A DNA stretch of 64,000 bases, taken from positions 165,993,366-166,057,365 of the forward strand of contig CM041295.1 in NCBI GenBank assembly GCA_023052935.1, written 5' to 3'. Every line of letters begins with the position of its first letter. Within the stretch, counting starts at the first letter, position 1. The position numbers were made by a program, and so were the translations under genes. This DNA comes from Piezodorus guildinii. Its lineage: Eukaryota > Arthropoda > Insecta > Hemiptera > Pentatomidae. A model generated the notes under the pieces. It was not told where the DNA came from, did no database searches, and saw only the letters and a list, made by a program, of their open reading frames with translations. Positions 42,451 through 54,129 of the stretch are shown here, one piece after another.

Positions 42451-42740
42451 GAAAAAAAAAAAAAAAAACTAATAATGTTTATAAAAAAGAAAAAAAAAAT
42501 TAAATCCACTGTCTAAATATTTACACTATTCACAAAAAAATAAAATAAATCATTTCTACGAAGAAAATACAAAAAAAAAGGAGTAATGGGAGTTTAGTTG
42601 AAATCGTGCACAATTAGACGAAGTCACTGGCGTGCAGCTCCCCATCTGGCTGAGCCAAAGACGATAGTGCTTGATGATAGTTACTGAGCCTAATAGCCAT
42701 AGTATGAGAGCGGGCAGGTAGCGAGCTGCCGTCCCACGTG

Positions 42741-42996
42741 CCGTACACTTTAGGTTAGCTCACACTGTTTAACTAGAAATAGTCAATATGTAAGGGACTC
42801 ACCCAACTCCAGAATTGCGTAAAATGTTCACACACTTATAGAGTTAATATTTATCAGTTTTTATCGTAATCCATTAGCAAATACCACTACAGATTCATAA
42901 TATCAACAAAGTATAACATTAGTTGCAGCCATGACACTTTTATGTATTTGTTAGTATTAAATTTAAATTTCTATTTTATTATTTCTTCCTGTTGTT
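42741..42996. other. Spacer upstream of Jockey C
   Basis: AT-rich. TTGCAGCCATGACAC at about 42922 is shared with 8082, which also lies just 5' of a minus-strand Jockey; it could be target-proximal repeat or 5' untranslated sequence. Confidence 0.35.
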
Positions 42997-43335
42997 TTAC
43001 ATTCTTGGCTTCACTGTTTTTGTTGGAGGCGGTAGAAACTTGGCAAATCCAGCCTTGTCTAAAACTGGTAACAAATCTCTGACTCGGGCACCACTTTCAT
43101 TTAAGTAACAAGAAAGATAATGTGACGATTTCTTGTTGATCACTTTGAGGAGGGCATTGTTTGGACCAGGTTCCGTGGAAAAATAAGTTGCACCGTAGAA
43201 GTCGAGTCCATTCTGGAGCAAATTGTTGCACTCATCGAGGGAGGCCAGGGTGATTCTGACAAAAGTTGGAGTGTAATCACCGCACTCTGATTTACTAGGA
43301 GTCGAGGAAACTCCACCTAAGAGTTGCCTGCTTCA
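42997..43335 (-). CDS. Unidentified ORF or terminal exon
   Basis: Minus-strand open frame from after a stop at about 43337 to TAA at 42997. It reads QLLGGVSSTPSKSECGDYTP, FVRITLASLDECNNLLQNGL, DFYGATYFSTEPGPNN, then HYLSCYLNESGARVRDLLPV and KFLPPPTKTVKPRM at the C-terminus. No stop in about 110 codons, balanced composition and a plausible acceptor (GAAGCAG) at its start suggest real coding sequence. I do not recognise the family. It lies in the intron between dynein-like exons c and d. It could be a retroelement ORF1 piece, a nested gene exon or a processed copy. Confidence 0.4.
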
Positions 43336-43339
43336 CGAC

Positions 43340-44036
43340 TTCATGAACGGGCCTGCTCTGGCTCTGTGTCTATAAATAAATAATTATTCTGGATGTCAGC
43401 CTAGGACCCAGAGAACAATAGTCTAGTGTTCCATCCACAAAACCATGGTGCTCCCCTTATGAGTAGAAAGATATGCATAAATGTAAACTAAAAAATAATT
43501 TGATCATCAACTAAAAGAGAAAAAAAGTGAAAAATTTTCTAACACTGAAAACACATTGATCAAAATAAGAGATATAAAATATTATGTTTACATCATTGAT
43601 AAGCTCAAGATTTTATAAAACATATTATTTAACTGATCAAGTCATTAATAAAGTTATTATTATGACTTAATTAAAATTTTTAGATTGTTTTCAGAAGTTA
43701 ACATGAAGGTAAGCAAGGATGTTTGATGTGTGCACTAGATTTATTAATAATTTCATAGTTTTATTAATTCATCATAATTTCTACTGTTATATTATCTCAT
43801 GAAAACTGATGTTTCAATGGAAACTAAACAAAATTCCAACATAAATAAATATTAAATCAAGGTTCTAATTTTATTTCAAACGGTGTAAAATGCTATATAG
43901 TAATGGAAAATGAAATAATAAGCTAAAGTTATGAGATGTGGCCACCATATTTTTAAAATTAGGTTTAATATTAAAGGTATCACTGGTTATGACAAACAGG
44001 TTACGCTTATATTAAAAATTCAATGGATAAACGTAC
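43340..44036. other. Intronic spacer
   Basis: AT-rich sequence downstream of dynein-like exon c. I searched for the next stalk exon here and saw none. Confidence 0.4.
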
Positions 44037-44160
44037 CTGTATCATAGTTAGATATGTCATTTTGTATCACTTCAGTCCGTGTTTTTATCAGCTCTAAATA
44101 CGTAAGCAAAAATCCAAGATATGTTGATGGTAGAATCTGTATTATTTTCCTGGGTCGATG
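44037..44160 (-). CDS. Dynein heavy chain-like gene, exon c
   Basis: Minus strand: acceptor TCTATTTCAG at 44161-44170, 124 coding bases, donor GTACGT at 44036 and below. The exon opens in phase 0, as left by the exon at 57329-57460, and reads HRPRKIIQILPSTYLGFLLT then YLELIKTRTEVIQNDISNYD, ending one base into a glycine codon. Dynein heavy chains have Y-V-T-P-x-S-Y-L-E-L/F at this point, the entry to the stalk; here it is ILPSTYLGFLLTYLEL. Divergent but well placed. It would join the exon at 23399-23529 across a 20.5-kb intron. Confidence 0.7.
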
Positions 44161-44439
44161 CTGAAATAGATACACAAATATCATATTATATATAAAAACA
44201 TGTTTGTGAATATAAATATTATAGTAATTTAACAATTACTAATGGGAGTAAAGTCTGACTTATTATTCTAAATTGATTAGAGAAGAAATGATCAAGAGAA
44301 CAATTCCCATTTGGATCTGCTGCACAATTTTGCTGAGTTGCTGTGAGTACACAGCATACCGCATCAATCCTGAAGACAATTTTCAAACAATAAATAAGGG
44401 GAGATTCAACCAAATAGAAATACTTGGACATATATAAAT
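44161..44439. other. Intronic segment next to exon c
   Basis: A short minus-strand open stretch (44219-44431, ATQQNCAADPNGNCSLDHFF) lies between exon c and the R2-like remnant. It may be the eroded 3' end of that element; I cannot assign it. Confidence 0.35.
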
Positions 44440-46740
44440 CGAGCCTGAGCTCAATATATGTGGTGATGCGGGATTCCCAGTGAGTCTAGGATTATGGCCT
44501 CCGCTATGTTTTGCAGCTGTTTTCTTTCCAGTCCATACCTCACCAAAAATGATCCAGTATCTACTGGCATGGGTCTCCCTGCTTCTGAACCCAGTACTAT
44601 AACTGTAAATTTTCTTTCGCCGAACTCCTCGCGAAATTTTTCTTGTAGGTATGGAATACATTTCGAATAAATGCTTTCCTTCTACTCTTGAATTTTTTAG
44701 CATTGTTCCGTGTCATTTGTTTCGTATCTGATAGTAGGATCCACTATCAGTGCTACCTTTTATATGGCACTAAATGCTAAGATGTCCACAAATTATGTTG
44801 ATCCCTCTGTATCAAGGCAAAATACCTCTTGGAAACAGTTGTATTATTATTCCAAAAGTTCTGCTATCTCCTTTTTTATGCGGTTGTGCCAGCGGGTAAC
44901 AAGAAACATTTTATGTGGACATTTACCCAACACATGTGCAGGGGTTTCTGACTCTCGACCGCAACTGCTTCATTATCCTGGCACCTCGACCCCGGGATTC
45001 TACGAAGTATGTTGGTCCATTCCGATCCTGTAAGAATACTTCGATCGAACATAAATCTATTACCGCATGGGCTGGCTCTGAAAGGGACATCGCCTACGCC
45101 CTGCCACTTGCATTGGTTCCATTCCTCGAAAGAATTTTCCCTCAAAAACTGTCTTACTTTCACACTGTCTTACTGTTTTACCGTCAGAGGGGCTTCCATA
45201 GTATTTCCTTCAATCTGCAATAGTTCGGTGCACTCGTGGATCTCCTCCGTTAAGTTGAAAATAGTTTGAAACAGGGCCTGTTACTCCGGCCAATCTTTGG
45301 GAAATCGCCCAATGCTGAAGCTTCCCACAGGCACCCAAAAGTCCCAGATCCCTGTATCATCCCGGCGAGTATAGCATGGAAGAGCAAGATTTGGCTGGCA
45401 ATCCTAATATAACCTTATGCATCTTCAAATTATAACGTCGGTCGCTTCAAGTAGAGATGGGCGCAGTTTTGTCAGCGGTGCTGTCTGCAATGGGTATATG
45501 ATGGAAGGGAAAACATATCTATTTACGATGTTGATCTTTTGGTCTGGCTTTAGGAGATTGGTATTAACGAGCTTTTCCATTCAGCCTACAGACGGATTCC
45601 TCGTCAAATTCCAATTCACCCGTAAAACGACATCCCAGATATTTGATGGGCTCATTATCGAGAACAGAATGAATTTCCTCTCCCGTGTCCATACGAAACT
45701 TAGATCCCACTAACCTCCCCTTCTTCAAGATTATACCTGAACTCATTTTTGCGTTTAGAGACAATCCTAGCTCCTCTAGTATTCTACAGACACAGTTTAT
45801 TGTTCTCTTCCCAGATCCGATGTTATGACATGGCAATGCTTGGTCATCTGTAAAACCTGTAAGTAGAACCGAGTCGTGGTTAGGAGGTAATTTATAGTCA
45901 TACTCCTCCGTTACCCTTGGATCACAATGTTCGGTGTATAGATAACCCATACTTAAATTCAAAAGTTCTGGAGAAAGAGGCCGGCCCTGTGGTACTCCCC
46001 TCAGAACATAAATACAATTGTTTTCCCTCATCCCAAGATTAATCTTTATCGTGCTGTTACACAATAGGACTTCTGTTGCATTTCTCAAATTGTTCAAAAC
46101 ACCTCTGGCGTCCAAAGATTTCAAAATATGGCCATGTCCGATGTTGTTGAATGCCCCAGTCACATCCAAGAATGCAATAGCTGCATCTTTTTGTTTACTC
46201 TTTGCGTCCCTGAGAACAGCGTCAATTATTCTGGCATTGACATGACACCGAGGTTGACCAATAATCAAACCCCTTTGGATTGGATAAAATGAAATTTGTT
46301 TGCGAGGCTCGAAATCGAAAGCTTTTTCGATAATATGACTTACGATGGGATAGACTGAAATGGTATCCAAGAGGATATTTTTTTTTTTATCTCCCTTTCC
46401 TTTATAAATCAATACTGTTCGTCCAGGACGGAGAATTTCAGGGATGTGGCCAAATTTTAGAATTATTTCAATAATAGTTTTTATGACATGTGCGACTCCT
46501 ATTTTCTTTACTGTTCTTATAAGAACTCCATCCGGGCCAGCCGACGTGTCCAAAGATATACTCTTGATGACTCTGTGTATAATTTTTAAATTGGTTGTCT
46601 GCAAGTTAGGAATATTAGGTGACAATGGATAGATTTCTTTTTCTTCGTTTTTTTTAAGCTCAAAAAGTGATTTTCAACCTTCTCAATGTGTCTATACACT
46701 TTTTCACATCTAGTTCAACCTTGTTCTCAGTTGGATATTG
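44440..46740 (-). mobile_element. R2-like non-LTR element (restriction-like endonuclease type), degenerate
   Basis: Minus strand. The reverse transcriptase is open over 353 codons (45564-46625): TSAGPDGVLIRTVKKIG at the start, motif A AFLDVTGAFNNIGHG, motif B RGVPQGRPLSPELLNLS, motif C GFTDDQALPCHN (Y/F-A-D-D altered to F-T-D-D), then LGLSLNAKMSSGIILKKGRL and KYLGCRFTGE. Downstream (44876-45163) EWTNILRRIPGSRCQD and a C..H..C pattern (RCQDNEA, PLHMCW) recall the C-terminal CCHC of R2-type elements, and 44480-44640 (VLGSEAGRPMPVDTGSFLV) recalls the region of the restriction-like nuclease. No 28S rDNA surrounds it. Clade (R2, NeSL or relatives) is uncertain. Confidence 0.6.
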
Positions 46741-46899
46741 GCCATCTTCACTTTATTAATGTGGGAAAGTTATCTTCTGTTGTACTTTGTTGTTTAGGAT
46801 CTAACCCATCAATATTTATGTGTTGAACCTCTTGAATACAATTTTCCGAGCTTTGGTAACCGAACATCAGGTCAGGTCTTGTATGAAAACCTCATTAAA
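46741..46899. other. Short spacer
   Basis: Between the R2-like element and Jockey F. Nothing recognised. Confidence 0.4.
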
Positions 46900-48426
46900 A
46901 TATGGATTTGGACCGATCCTCGAACGACGACTCTGAAGAAGAAACTCAATTTTCTGAAATAAGTGACGTACGATGTACGCTTAAATAGAGAAATCGTCAC
47001 TCAGCCCCAAATTCAGCCAGCAATTCTCCGAATAAAAAAAATAATAAACCAGCTAAAACAAAAATGCCACTTCCTCTAAACAAATCTCAACCTATAACTC
47101 GCAGCCAATCTACTGCAGCCATCACCTCAGATATCTCTAAACCAAGTACCTCAGCCAGCAATAACCCAAATATCACGCAAAACAAACCAAATTCGAATCC
47201 GGTACCACAAGATTTTACTGATCGTGAGCCACCACCCATCTATGTTTCCAAAATAGAAAATTTCGTGATATTTAGCGAAGAAATAGCGAAACTCATAGGA
47301 CCTACCAATTTGCGATATTTTTCTCGAGTTACTGACGTTAAAATAAATACAACATCTAAAGAAAGTTACAAAACTTTAATCAGCCACATCACATTACATA
47401 ATTATGACTTCCACTGCTATCAGACAGGAAGACACTACTACTACTAGAAGACACTACTACACTTACTACTACAGGAAGACACTACTACACTTCCACTGCT
47501 ATAAAACAGGAAAAATCATATAGAGCTGTGCTATGAGGTCTCCATTCAACCACCCCTACAGGAATTAGAGGAAATTGGTCACATAGTAAGAAATGTTTCA
47601 TGTTTCTTACACCCTACAGGTAAATATCCGCTACCGTTATTTTTCGTGGATTTAGAGCCAGCGACAAACAATCCAGATATATTTAACGTTAATAGGCTCG
47701 TTTACTCCACTGTTAGGTTTGAGGAGCCGAGACAAAAAAATAGTATTGTGCAATGCACCAAATGTCAAAATTTGGGTCATACAAAGACTTACTGCCACCA
47801 CCAGGCAGGTGCGTGAAATGTGCCGGTCCGCACGCGTCCAATGCATGTGATAGACCTAGAGATGAACCCGCAATCTGCGCTCTCTGTGGAGAAGGCCACC
47901 CGGCGAGCTACCGAGGATGCTCAGTATACAAAAATCTTCTAACAAACGGAACTCTGAACACAGCAAATAAACGACAGGAGAAGAGTTACATCCAGCCACC
48001 TGAGCTGGAATGCTCGACTAGTTTTCCTGAACTGGATAAAACACCTACTCAACCCACCATACAGCAACCCTCTCACCCCGTCATCATTCTTCACAGAACA
48101 TCAAACCTTACCTCGAAGCAATTACGAAGCAACAACCGAGACCTCAGGCGCCTCGAGTATACCAACCCAAGCCTCAGACCTCTCAAACCAATCCACTGAC
48201 CCTCACACCAAACCCCAGCCAATTCCACCCAATCACATGCCCTTGCGGGTTAAATTGCCGCCCCTGCATCCACACCCAAGTCCAACTCCTCAGCCTCTTC
48301 GCTCAAACCTAACCCCAGCCTCTAAAACCGAACCAAGTCCTCGGATACCACAGCGTACCCAGCCCCCAGCAACCAATTATAATCACATAAACTACCCAAC
48401 TCGAACTCCTGATCCTTATTCTCTTT
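46900..48426 (+). pseudogene. Jockey-clade ORF1, family F
   Basis: Plus-strand ORF1 related to family C. It includes MPLPLNKSQPITRSQSTAAI at 47064, then PPPIYVSKIENFVIFSEEIA, HNYDFHCYQTG, after frameshifts VDLEPATNNPDIFNVNRLVY-type sequence (47645-47705), and knuckles QCTKCQNLGHTKTYC (with a frame change), CVKCAGPHASNAC and CALCGEGHPASYRGC at 47800-47930. The C-terminal part is Pro-rich. A small tandem duplication of GAAGACACTACTAC at 47385-47500 shifts the frame. It stops at the edge of the inverted duplication at 48427; no ORF2 follows. Confidence 0.75.
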
Positions 48427-48889
48427 GGGTGATTAGCCCAGCAAAATAGACCCGTTAACCTCGGGGAAACTGCCTCCCGAATATTTATGTCCCCTCGGAG
48501 TGAAGAATGGCCGGGCTATACCACCCCGGAACTGGGTACCTGTTTTTTCAGTCCTTATTCAACAATTGGTTTATGCAACAAACTTTAAACCTACCAGGTA
48601 ATAGGAGAGGTACAAAGGGCTGAGCCAGTTGAGGGCTTGGGGTTGTAAGGGTGAGGATCTGTTGCTGTCTGGATATGAAGGTCAAGATTGTTAGCCTGGT
48701 TATTATTGTATGAATTGTGTTAGTTATAATTATAATTAAACAAGTTAAATAAACATTGGTGCCTGATTGTCAGAACCCATACCATACCCTGAGAGTAAAA
48801 TGAATAATAATGAGTAAATATTGTGAATTGATTTTTTCTAAAAACAATATTTTTTAAAAATAAGTATATTACAATATATATATATACAT

Positions 48890-48975
<86 letters not shown>

Positions 48976-49537
48976 CTATCTTATATCCGCATTATTTTAA
49001 CTTGAATATTTTATATACTTTATTTTTCACCCTCATAATCATTACCTATATGTTCTATCTGTCTGTATTTATTTCATTTTATTTTTTTCTCCTAAAACAT
49101 AGTCCAAAGTTATATTTTCTTTTAAAATTATTATGTTTTCTTTGGGATATTTTTATTTTATATTCACTTTCTTCTTATTTTAATATTCTATTTACTTTTT
49201 GTTTAATCTTTATTATCAGCATCTATATTTTATTTTATTTTTCTTAATCAATTAGCCTATACTTATATTTACCTCACAAGTTATCAATTTTTTTGTGAAA
49301 TATTTCTATTTTATATCCACATTATTTTTACTTGAATATGTTATCTACTTTTTTTTTCACTTTTATAATCGTTATCTATATGATCTATCTGTCTGTATTT
49401 ATCTCATTTTATTTATTTATTTTTTATTTTTCCTAAAACTAAGCCTAAATTTATATTTTCCTTTAAAATTATCAAATTTTCTTTGGGATATTTTTATTTT
49501 ATATCCACATTTTTCTCATTACTATATCCTATTTACT
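48427..49537 (+). repeat. 1.1-kb inverted duplication, left arm
   Basis: Matches the reverse complement of 50491-51602 almost base for base; differences are mainly the length of the TA run. It contains GGGTGATTAGCCCAGCAAAA at its outer end, a TA microsatellite, and the first units of an AT-rich degenerate tandem repeat. No transposase and no supported gene. Confidence 0.9.
48868..48975 (+). repeat. (TA)n microsatellite, left
   Basis: About 100 bp of TA dinucleotides with some ATAC interruptions. The mirror copy lies at about 51053-51150. Confidence 0.9.
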
Positions 49538-49830
49538 TTCTACCTTTATAATCGTTATCTGTATGTAATAACTGTCTGTATTTATTACTATTATTTTTTT
49601 TTTTTCGAAAAGGTATAGTCTAAAAATTATATTTTCTTTTAAAATCAAATTTTCCTCGGAATATTTTTATATCCACACTCTTCTTATTGTTATATCCTTT
49701 TTATTTTTCTATTATTTTCATAATTGCTATGAATATGTCTCATCTGCCAGTATGTTGTTTGTTTTCTAAATGGTTTAGTATAAATTTATATTATCTTTTA
49801 AAATAGTTTAAAATTTTTCTTTGCTTTATT
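48973..49830 (+). repeat. Degenerate AT-rich tandem repeats
   Basis: About five units of roughly 160-190 bp, each starting near ATTTCTATTTTATATCCACA and containing CTGTCTGTATTTAT and TTTCTTTGGGATATTTTTAT. They run from the left arm into the spacer up to the endonuclease fragment at 49860, so they may be a 5' untranslated repeat array of that element. Long TTT-rich frames in them are not genes. Confidence 0.65.
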
Positions 49831-49859
49831 TTTTATCATGATTTGCTGTATGCCTACAC

Positions 49860-50490
49860 TATGTATGATCGTGAAATGATGTATACCTTAAGAAATTTCA
49901 ATAACCTACCTCCTGACTTCCAACCCTTTCACAGTTATTCTCATTCCCACCTCTACAGTCATTACTAACATTCTCACCTCATGTCACATTATTACACAAT
50001 CCCTTATTGCCCACTATGATGAATTTCAAAAATATTTTCTCGACAATTTTTACCACATCATAGCAGTATTTGAAACCTGGTTAAAACATTTTATTCCTTC
50101 CTCCCATGTATCCCTCACCAATTACTCCTTTCTTCCTCATGACAGATCTGATCGCAGGGGTGGTGGGGTGGGGCTGTATATACACGACAGTCTCAAGGCA
50201 AAAATCCTTCTCAAATCCCCTTCTCCTGATTATCCTCACATCGAATACCTGTTTGTGGAAATCTCTAATCCTTCATCTCCTCTCATGTATGCCATTGTTT
50301 ATCGACCTCCTCAAGTTCCATTCGATACCCTTTTTGAATCCTCCCTAGTCCAATTCGTTTCCAAGTACTCCAACATCATCATCTCCGGAGATTTCAATGC
50401 TAATATGATCTCTGAATCTCACGATAAATCCTTCCTGGTAAACCTACTGTTTTCCCTAAATCTTTATCTAGTTACAGTAAATAGGATTAC
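49860..50490 (+). pseudogene. CR1-like endonuclease fragment, family D related
   Basis: Plus-strand APE endonuclease N-terminal half: HIIAVFETWLKHFIPSS, GGVGLYIHDSLKAKILLK, YPHIEYLFVEISN, VYRPPQVPFDTLFESS and IIISGDFNANMISESHD. It is closely related to 59160-59750. It ends abruptly in NLYLVTVNRI, where the right arm of the inverted duplication starts, so the rest of the element is missing. Confidence 0.75.
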
Positions 50491-51052
50491 AGTAAATAGG
50501 ATATAGTAATGAGAAAAATGTGGATATAAAATAAAAATATCCCAAAGAAAATTTGATAATTTTAAAGGAAAATATAAATTTAGGCTTAGTTTTAGGAAAA
50601 ATAAAAAATAAATAAATAAAATGAGATAAATACAGACAGATAGATCATATAGATAACGATTATAAAAGTGAAAAAAAAAGTAGATAACATATTCAAGTAA
50701 AAATAATGTGGATATAAAATAGAAATATTTCACAGAAAAATTGATAACTTGTGAGGTAAATATAAGTATAGGCTAATTGATTAAGAAAAATAAAATAAAA
50801 TATAGATGCTGATAATAAAGATTAAACAAAAAGTAAATAGAATATTAAAATAAGAAGAAAGTGAATATAAAATAAAAATATCCCAAAGAAAACATAATAA
50901 TTTTAAAAGAAAATATAACTTTGGACTATGTTTTAGGAGAAAAAAATAAAATGAAATAAATACAGACAGATAGAACATATAGGTAATGATTATGAGGGTG
51001 AAAAATAAAGTATATAAAATATTCAAGTTAAAATAATGCGGATATAAGATAG

Positions 51053-51119
<67 letters not shown>

Positions 51120-51602
51120 ATATGTATATATGTATATGTATATATATATATATTTGTAATATACTTATTTTTAAAAAATATTGTTTTTAGAAAAAATCAA
51201 TTCACAATATTTACTCATTATTATTCATTTTACTCTCAGGGTATGGTATGGGTTCTTGACAATCAGGCACCAATGTTTATTTAACTTGTTTAATTATAAT
51301 TATAACTAACACAATTCATACAATAATAACCAGGCTAACAATCTTGACCTTCATATCCAGACAGCAACAGATCCTCACCCTTACAACCCCAAGCCCTCAA
51401 CTGGCTCAGCCCTTTGTACCTCTCCTATTACCTGGTAGGTTTAAAGTTTGTTGCATAAACCAATTGTTGAATAAGGACTGGAAAAACAGGTACCCAGTTC
51501 CGGGGTGGTATAGCCCGGCCATTCTTCACTCCGAGGGGACATAAATATTCGGAAGGCAGTTTCCCCGAGGTTAACGGGTCTATTTTGCTGGGCTAATCAC
51601 CC
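50491..51602 (-). repeat. 1.1-kb inverted duplication, right arm
   Basis: Reverse complement of 48427-49537. At its inner edge TTACAGTAAATAGGA appears twice in tandem (50472 and 50487), a junction feature. Right of 51602 the similarity to the left flank stops. Confidence 0.9.
51053..51150 (+). repeat. (TA)n microsatellite, right
   Basis: Mirror of the left TA run, different in length and interruptions, consistent with slippage after duplication. Confidence 0.9.
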
Positions 51603-51639
51603 ACAAAGTAGTTCTCTTGCTTCAGAGTTTGTTAAGTGG

Positions 51640-53455
51640 CCTTCATAAGCATTTATAAGGAAATTCGACAAGCTACATGGAACATGAATAACCTTACAGG
51701 AAAGGAAAAAGAGATAACTGCAGAGATAATGGCTTACCGCATAGACATCCTGGGCATTAGTGAGGCGATAAAAAAGGGTAACGGAGAGCTAAAGCTGCTC
51801 AGAGACCATAACATAATATTTTCGGGAGTCCTAAAGTATACCAGAGGAAAGGAACGAGTAGGAATAATTATGAAACACAACATCTTCACTAGGGTTGAAG
51901 AATGGAACCCAGTGTCTTACAGGATAATAACTATGCATATCGAAATATCATCTAAGCGTACTGTTTTTATTCAAATATATATCCCTACAGAGGATTGAGA
52001 CATGCTTGATAAAGAACAATTTTATGTTGAATTGGAACAAGAAGTTATAAAGGCACAGAATAAGAATAGAGAGATAATTATTTTGGGGGATTTCAATGCA
52101 AGGACGGGAAATGATTTCAGGCGGTCCCACGGTGTGATGAGGAAACATGGAGGCGAGGAGACAAAAAATACCAATGGTCAGAGACTGATCGATTTTTGCG
52201 TTGACTTCGACTTACTGATTAGGAACTCCCTGTTTCCCCATAAGAAAGTCCATAAGATTACTTTTAGCGCTCAAGAAAGGAATACTGACAGTGTAATTGA
52301 CAACTTCCTCTATAGCGGAAACATCAGAAGACATCTCAAATGTAAAAGTCATTAGAGAAGCGGAAATCAGCTCGGAGCACATGATGCACATAGCCGATAC
52401 ACAGATCCTGAAACCCAGAAAAATGCCCAAAATACATTTTACAAAAATTGATATAAAATTAGGGATAAAAATATATATTTAGCTTTTCTAGATCTGCAAG
52501 CAGTAGCAAGAGTCGAAATATGGAATTCACTGAAGGCAAAGAACGTCCCTTTAGAATTTAAAGACGCGATTAAATCTTCGTAAAAAAGCTCAAAGGGTAA
52601 AGTCATGATAAATGAAAAAGAATCTGGAAGCTTATGATGATGGGTGTCAAACAAGAAGGGCCTGAGCCCTCTTCTCTCCATTATACTGATAGGCGAGTTC
52701 TTAAAAATATGCAAACGAAGGACAGCATGAACATTGTAGGAAAATGGAGCCTGAATAGAGTCCTACCTCAGACACTTCTATATGCCGATGATATTGTGCC
52801 CATAGCAGACCCTGTCCAGAATCTTCAGCAAGCTGAAGTGGAATGGTAAGCGGGGCAAAAGAAAAAAGGCATAATCATAAATACACGCAAAAATAAAGTA
52901 ATGCAAATAGGACGGGAACCTGAAGAGGTACAGATCACTTGTGGAGGTACAGATCACTTAGAAACTGCAGAAGACTACACTTACCTAGGTACAATTATTA
53001 GCAGAAATGGTAAAATTCAACTAGAAATATCCAATAGGATCAAAAAAGTGAACATCATTTATTACCAAGTATGCAATATTGTTGTTGTGAAACGAGAAGT
53101 AGAAACAAATGCAATACTTCACACTTCACATTTTTAATACAATTTACCTCCCTACCTTCTTGAACAGAAGTGAGAGCTGGGTCCTTCTCGACAGAAGAAC
53201 AGAATTACTCTCTCAGAAATAAAAAAGCCGGCCGAACTCGGAGGGAACACATCCAGAACATAAAAATAAGAGTAGAGCTCGGGGTAAAACCACTAACTGA
53301 AATTCTAGAGAAGAGAAAGTTGAAGAGGTTCGGACATGTATGCCGAATAGATGAAGACAGCGAACCGCGCAAGTCCTTCGAAGCAAAACCAACTGACAAA
53401 AGACCAAGAGGCAGACGAGGATGTCGTGGTTGGATAATGTGGCTCGAATAGGCGA
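51640..53455 (+). pseudogene. RTE-like retrotransposon with internal deletion
   Basis: Plus strand. The endonuclease reads QATWNMNNLTGKEKEITAEI, DILGISEAIKKGNGELKLL and, after a stop at 51998, REIIILGDFNARTGNDF, KNTNGQRLIDFCVDFDLL and VHKITFSAQERNTDSVIDNF. The reverse transcriptase is represented only by its last part: LPQTLLYADDIVPIAD (motif C, about 52770), TAEDYTYLGTIISRNGKIQL and the tail KRFGHVCRIDEDSEPRKS with RPRGRRGCRGW. The fingers and motifs A and B are missing between about 52450 and 52640, so the copy is an internal deletion derivative as well as frameshifted. Confidence 0.75.
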
Positions 53456-53499
53456 GAAAAGGGAAAGCTGCTGAATTCGATGAGGACATTGTATCTCAA

Positions 53500-54070
53500 T
53501 GGATGGTTCACGTACCTCAGACCCTGCAACCATTTACTTGGTCTTGGATTGGTTTATGGCAAGTCCCATTATTTTAGCGAATTGCTCCAAAGCTTTGAAA
53601 ACCTATTTTATGCCCAATTCTGATCTACTGATTATATCTATGTCATCCCCATAAGCTAGAAGCTGAATGCTTAAATTGAACATATGCCCGCCTGTTAGAA
53701 TTTGAGAATCTCTTATCACTTTCTCCAGACCTATGTTGAATAGAAGGCATGCCAGGGCGTCCATTTCTTATTTGAATGTGACCTGGCAAGTTAGATTGGA
53801 TCCTAATCAGATATCTGGTGTTGGAGATGGCCACTATACATACGGACCCTCCCTCATAGATTTATAAAGCATCCCTCTATTTTTGGAGTCATTCACAGCT
53901 TCAAAGTCCACAAATAAATGCTGCGTACTAATTCCAAATTCTAATGTCTTTTCCAGGATTAGTCTCAGTGTGAAGATTTAATCAGTTGTTGATTTACCTC
54001 GCATAAAGCCCCATTGGTAGAACTTTATAATTATTTCTGCGTAAGGAAGCAATCAGGCAAATATGATATT
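53500..54070 (-). pseudogene. RTE-like reverse transcriptase fragment, opposite strand
   Basis: Minus-strand palm region: DALACLLFNIGLEKVIRDSQ (motif B side) followed by LSIQLLAYGDDIDIISRSEL (motif C, YGDD) and KALEQFAKIMGLAINQ. Upstream, FVDFEAVNDSKNRGML recalls motif A but has lost its second conserved region. It is tail to tail with the plus-strand RTE-like element. Confidence 0.65.
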
Positions 54071-54129
54071 GGGCAATATTTTTTATACTGTATTCAGCAG
54101 ATTTTTTCACCTACATTCTTTATAATTTT

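Larger units (their letters stand above)
35669..42740 (-). mobile_element. Jockey-clade element, family C, split by a family D insertion
   Basis: Minus-strand element with T-run at about 35669, ORF2 35820-38494, ORF1 end 38495-38566, then, after the plus-strand family D insertion (38567-about 40837), the rest of ORF1 to about 42450 and a 5' region to about 42740. ORF1 reading across the D insertion is continuous in family logic (compare Jockey A and B), so the C-D junction at 38566/38567 was formed here. The 5' boundary is approximate. Confidence 0.8.

Noticed and set aside
49002..49618. Phe/Tyr/Leu-rich ORFs resembling membrane proteins, also at 50464-51026
   Set aside because: Frames through T-rich tandem repeats; the second set is simply the inverted duplicate.
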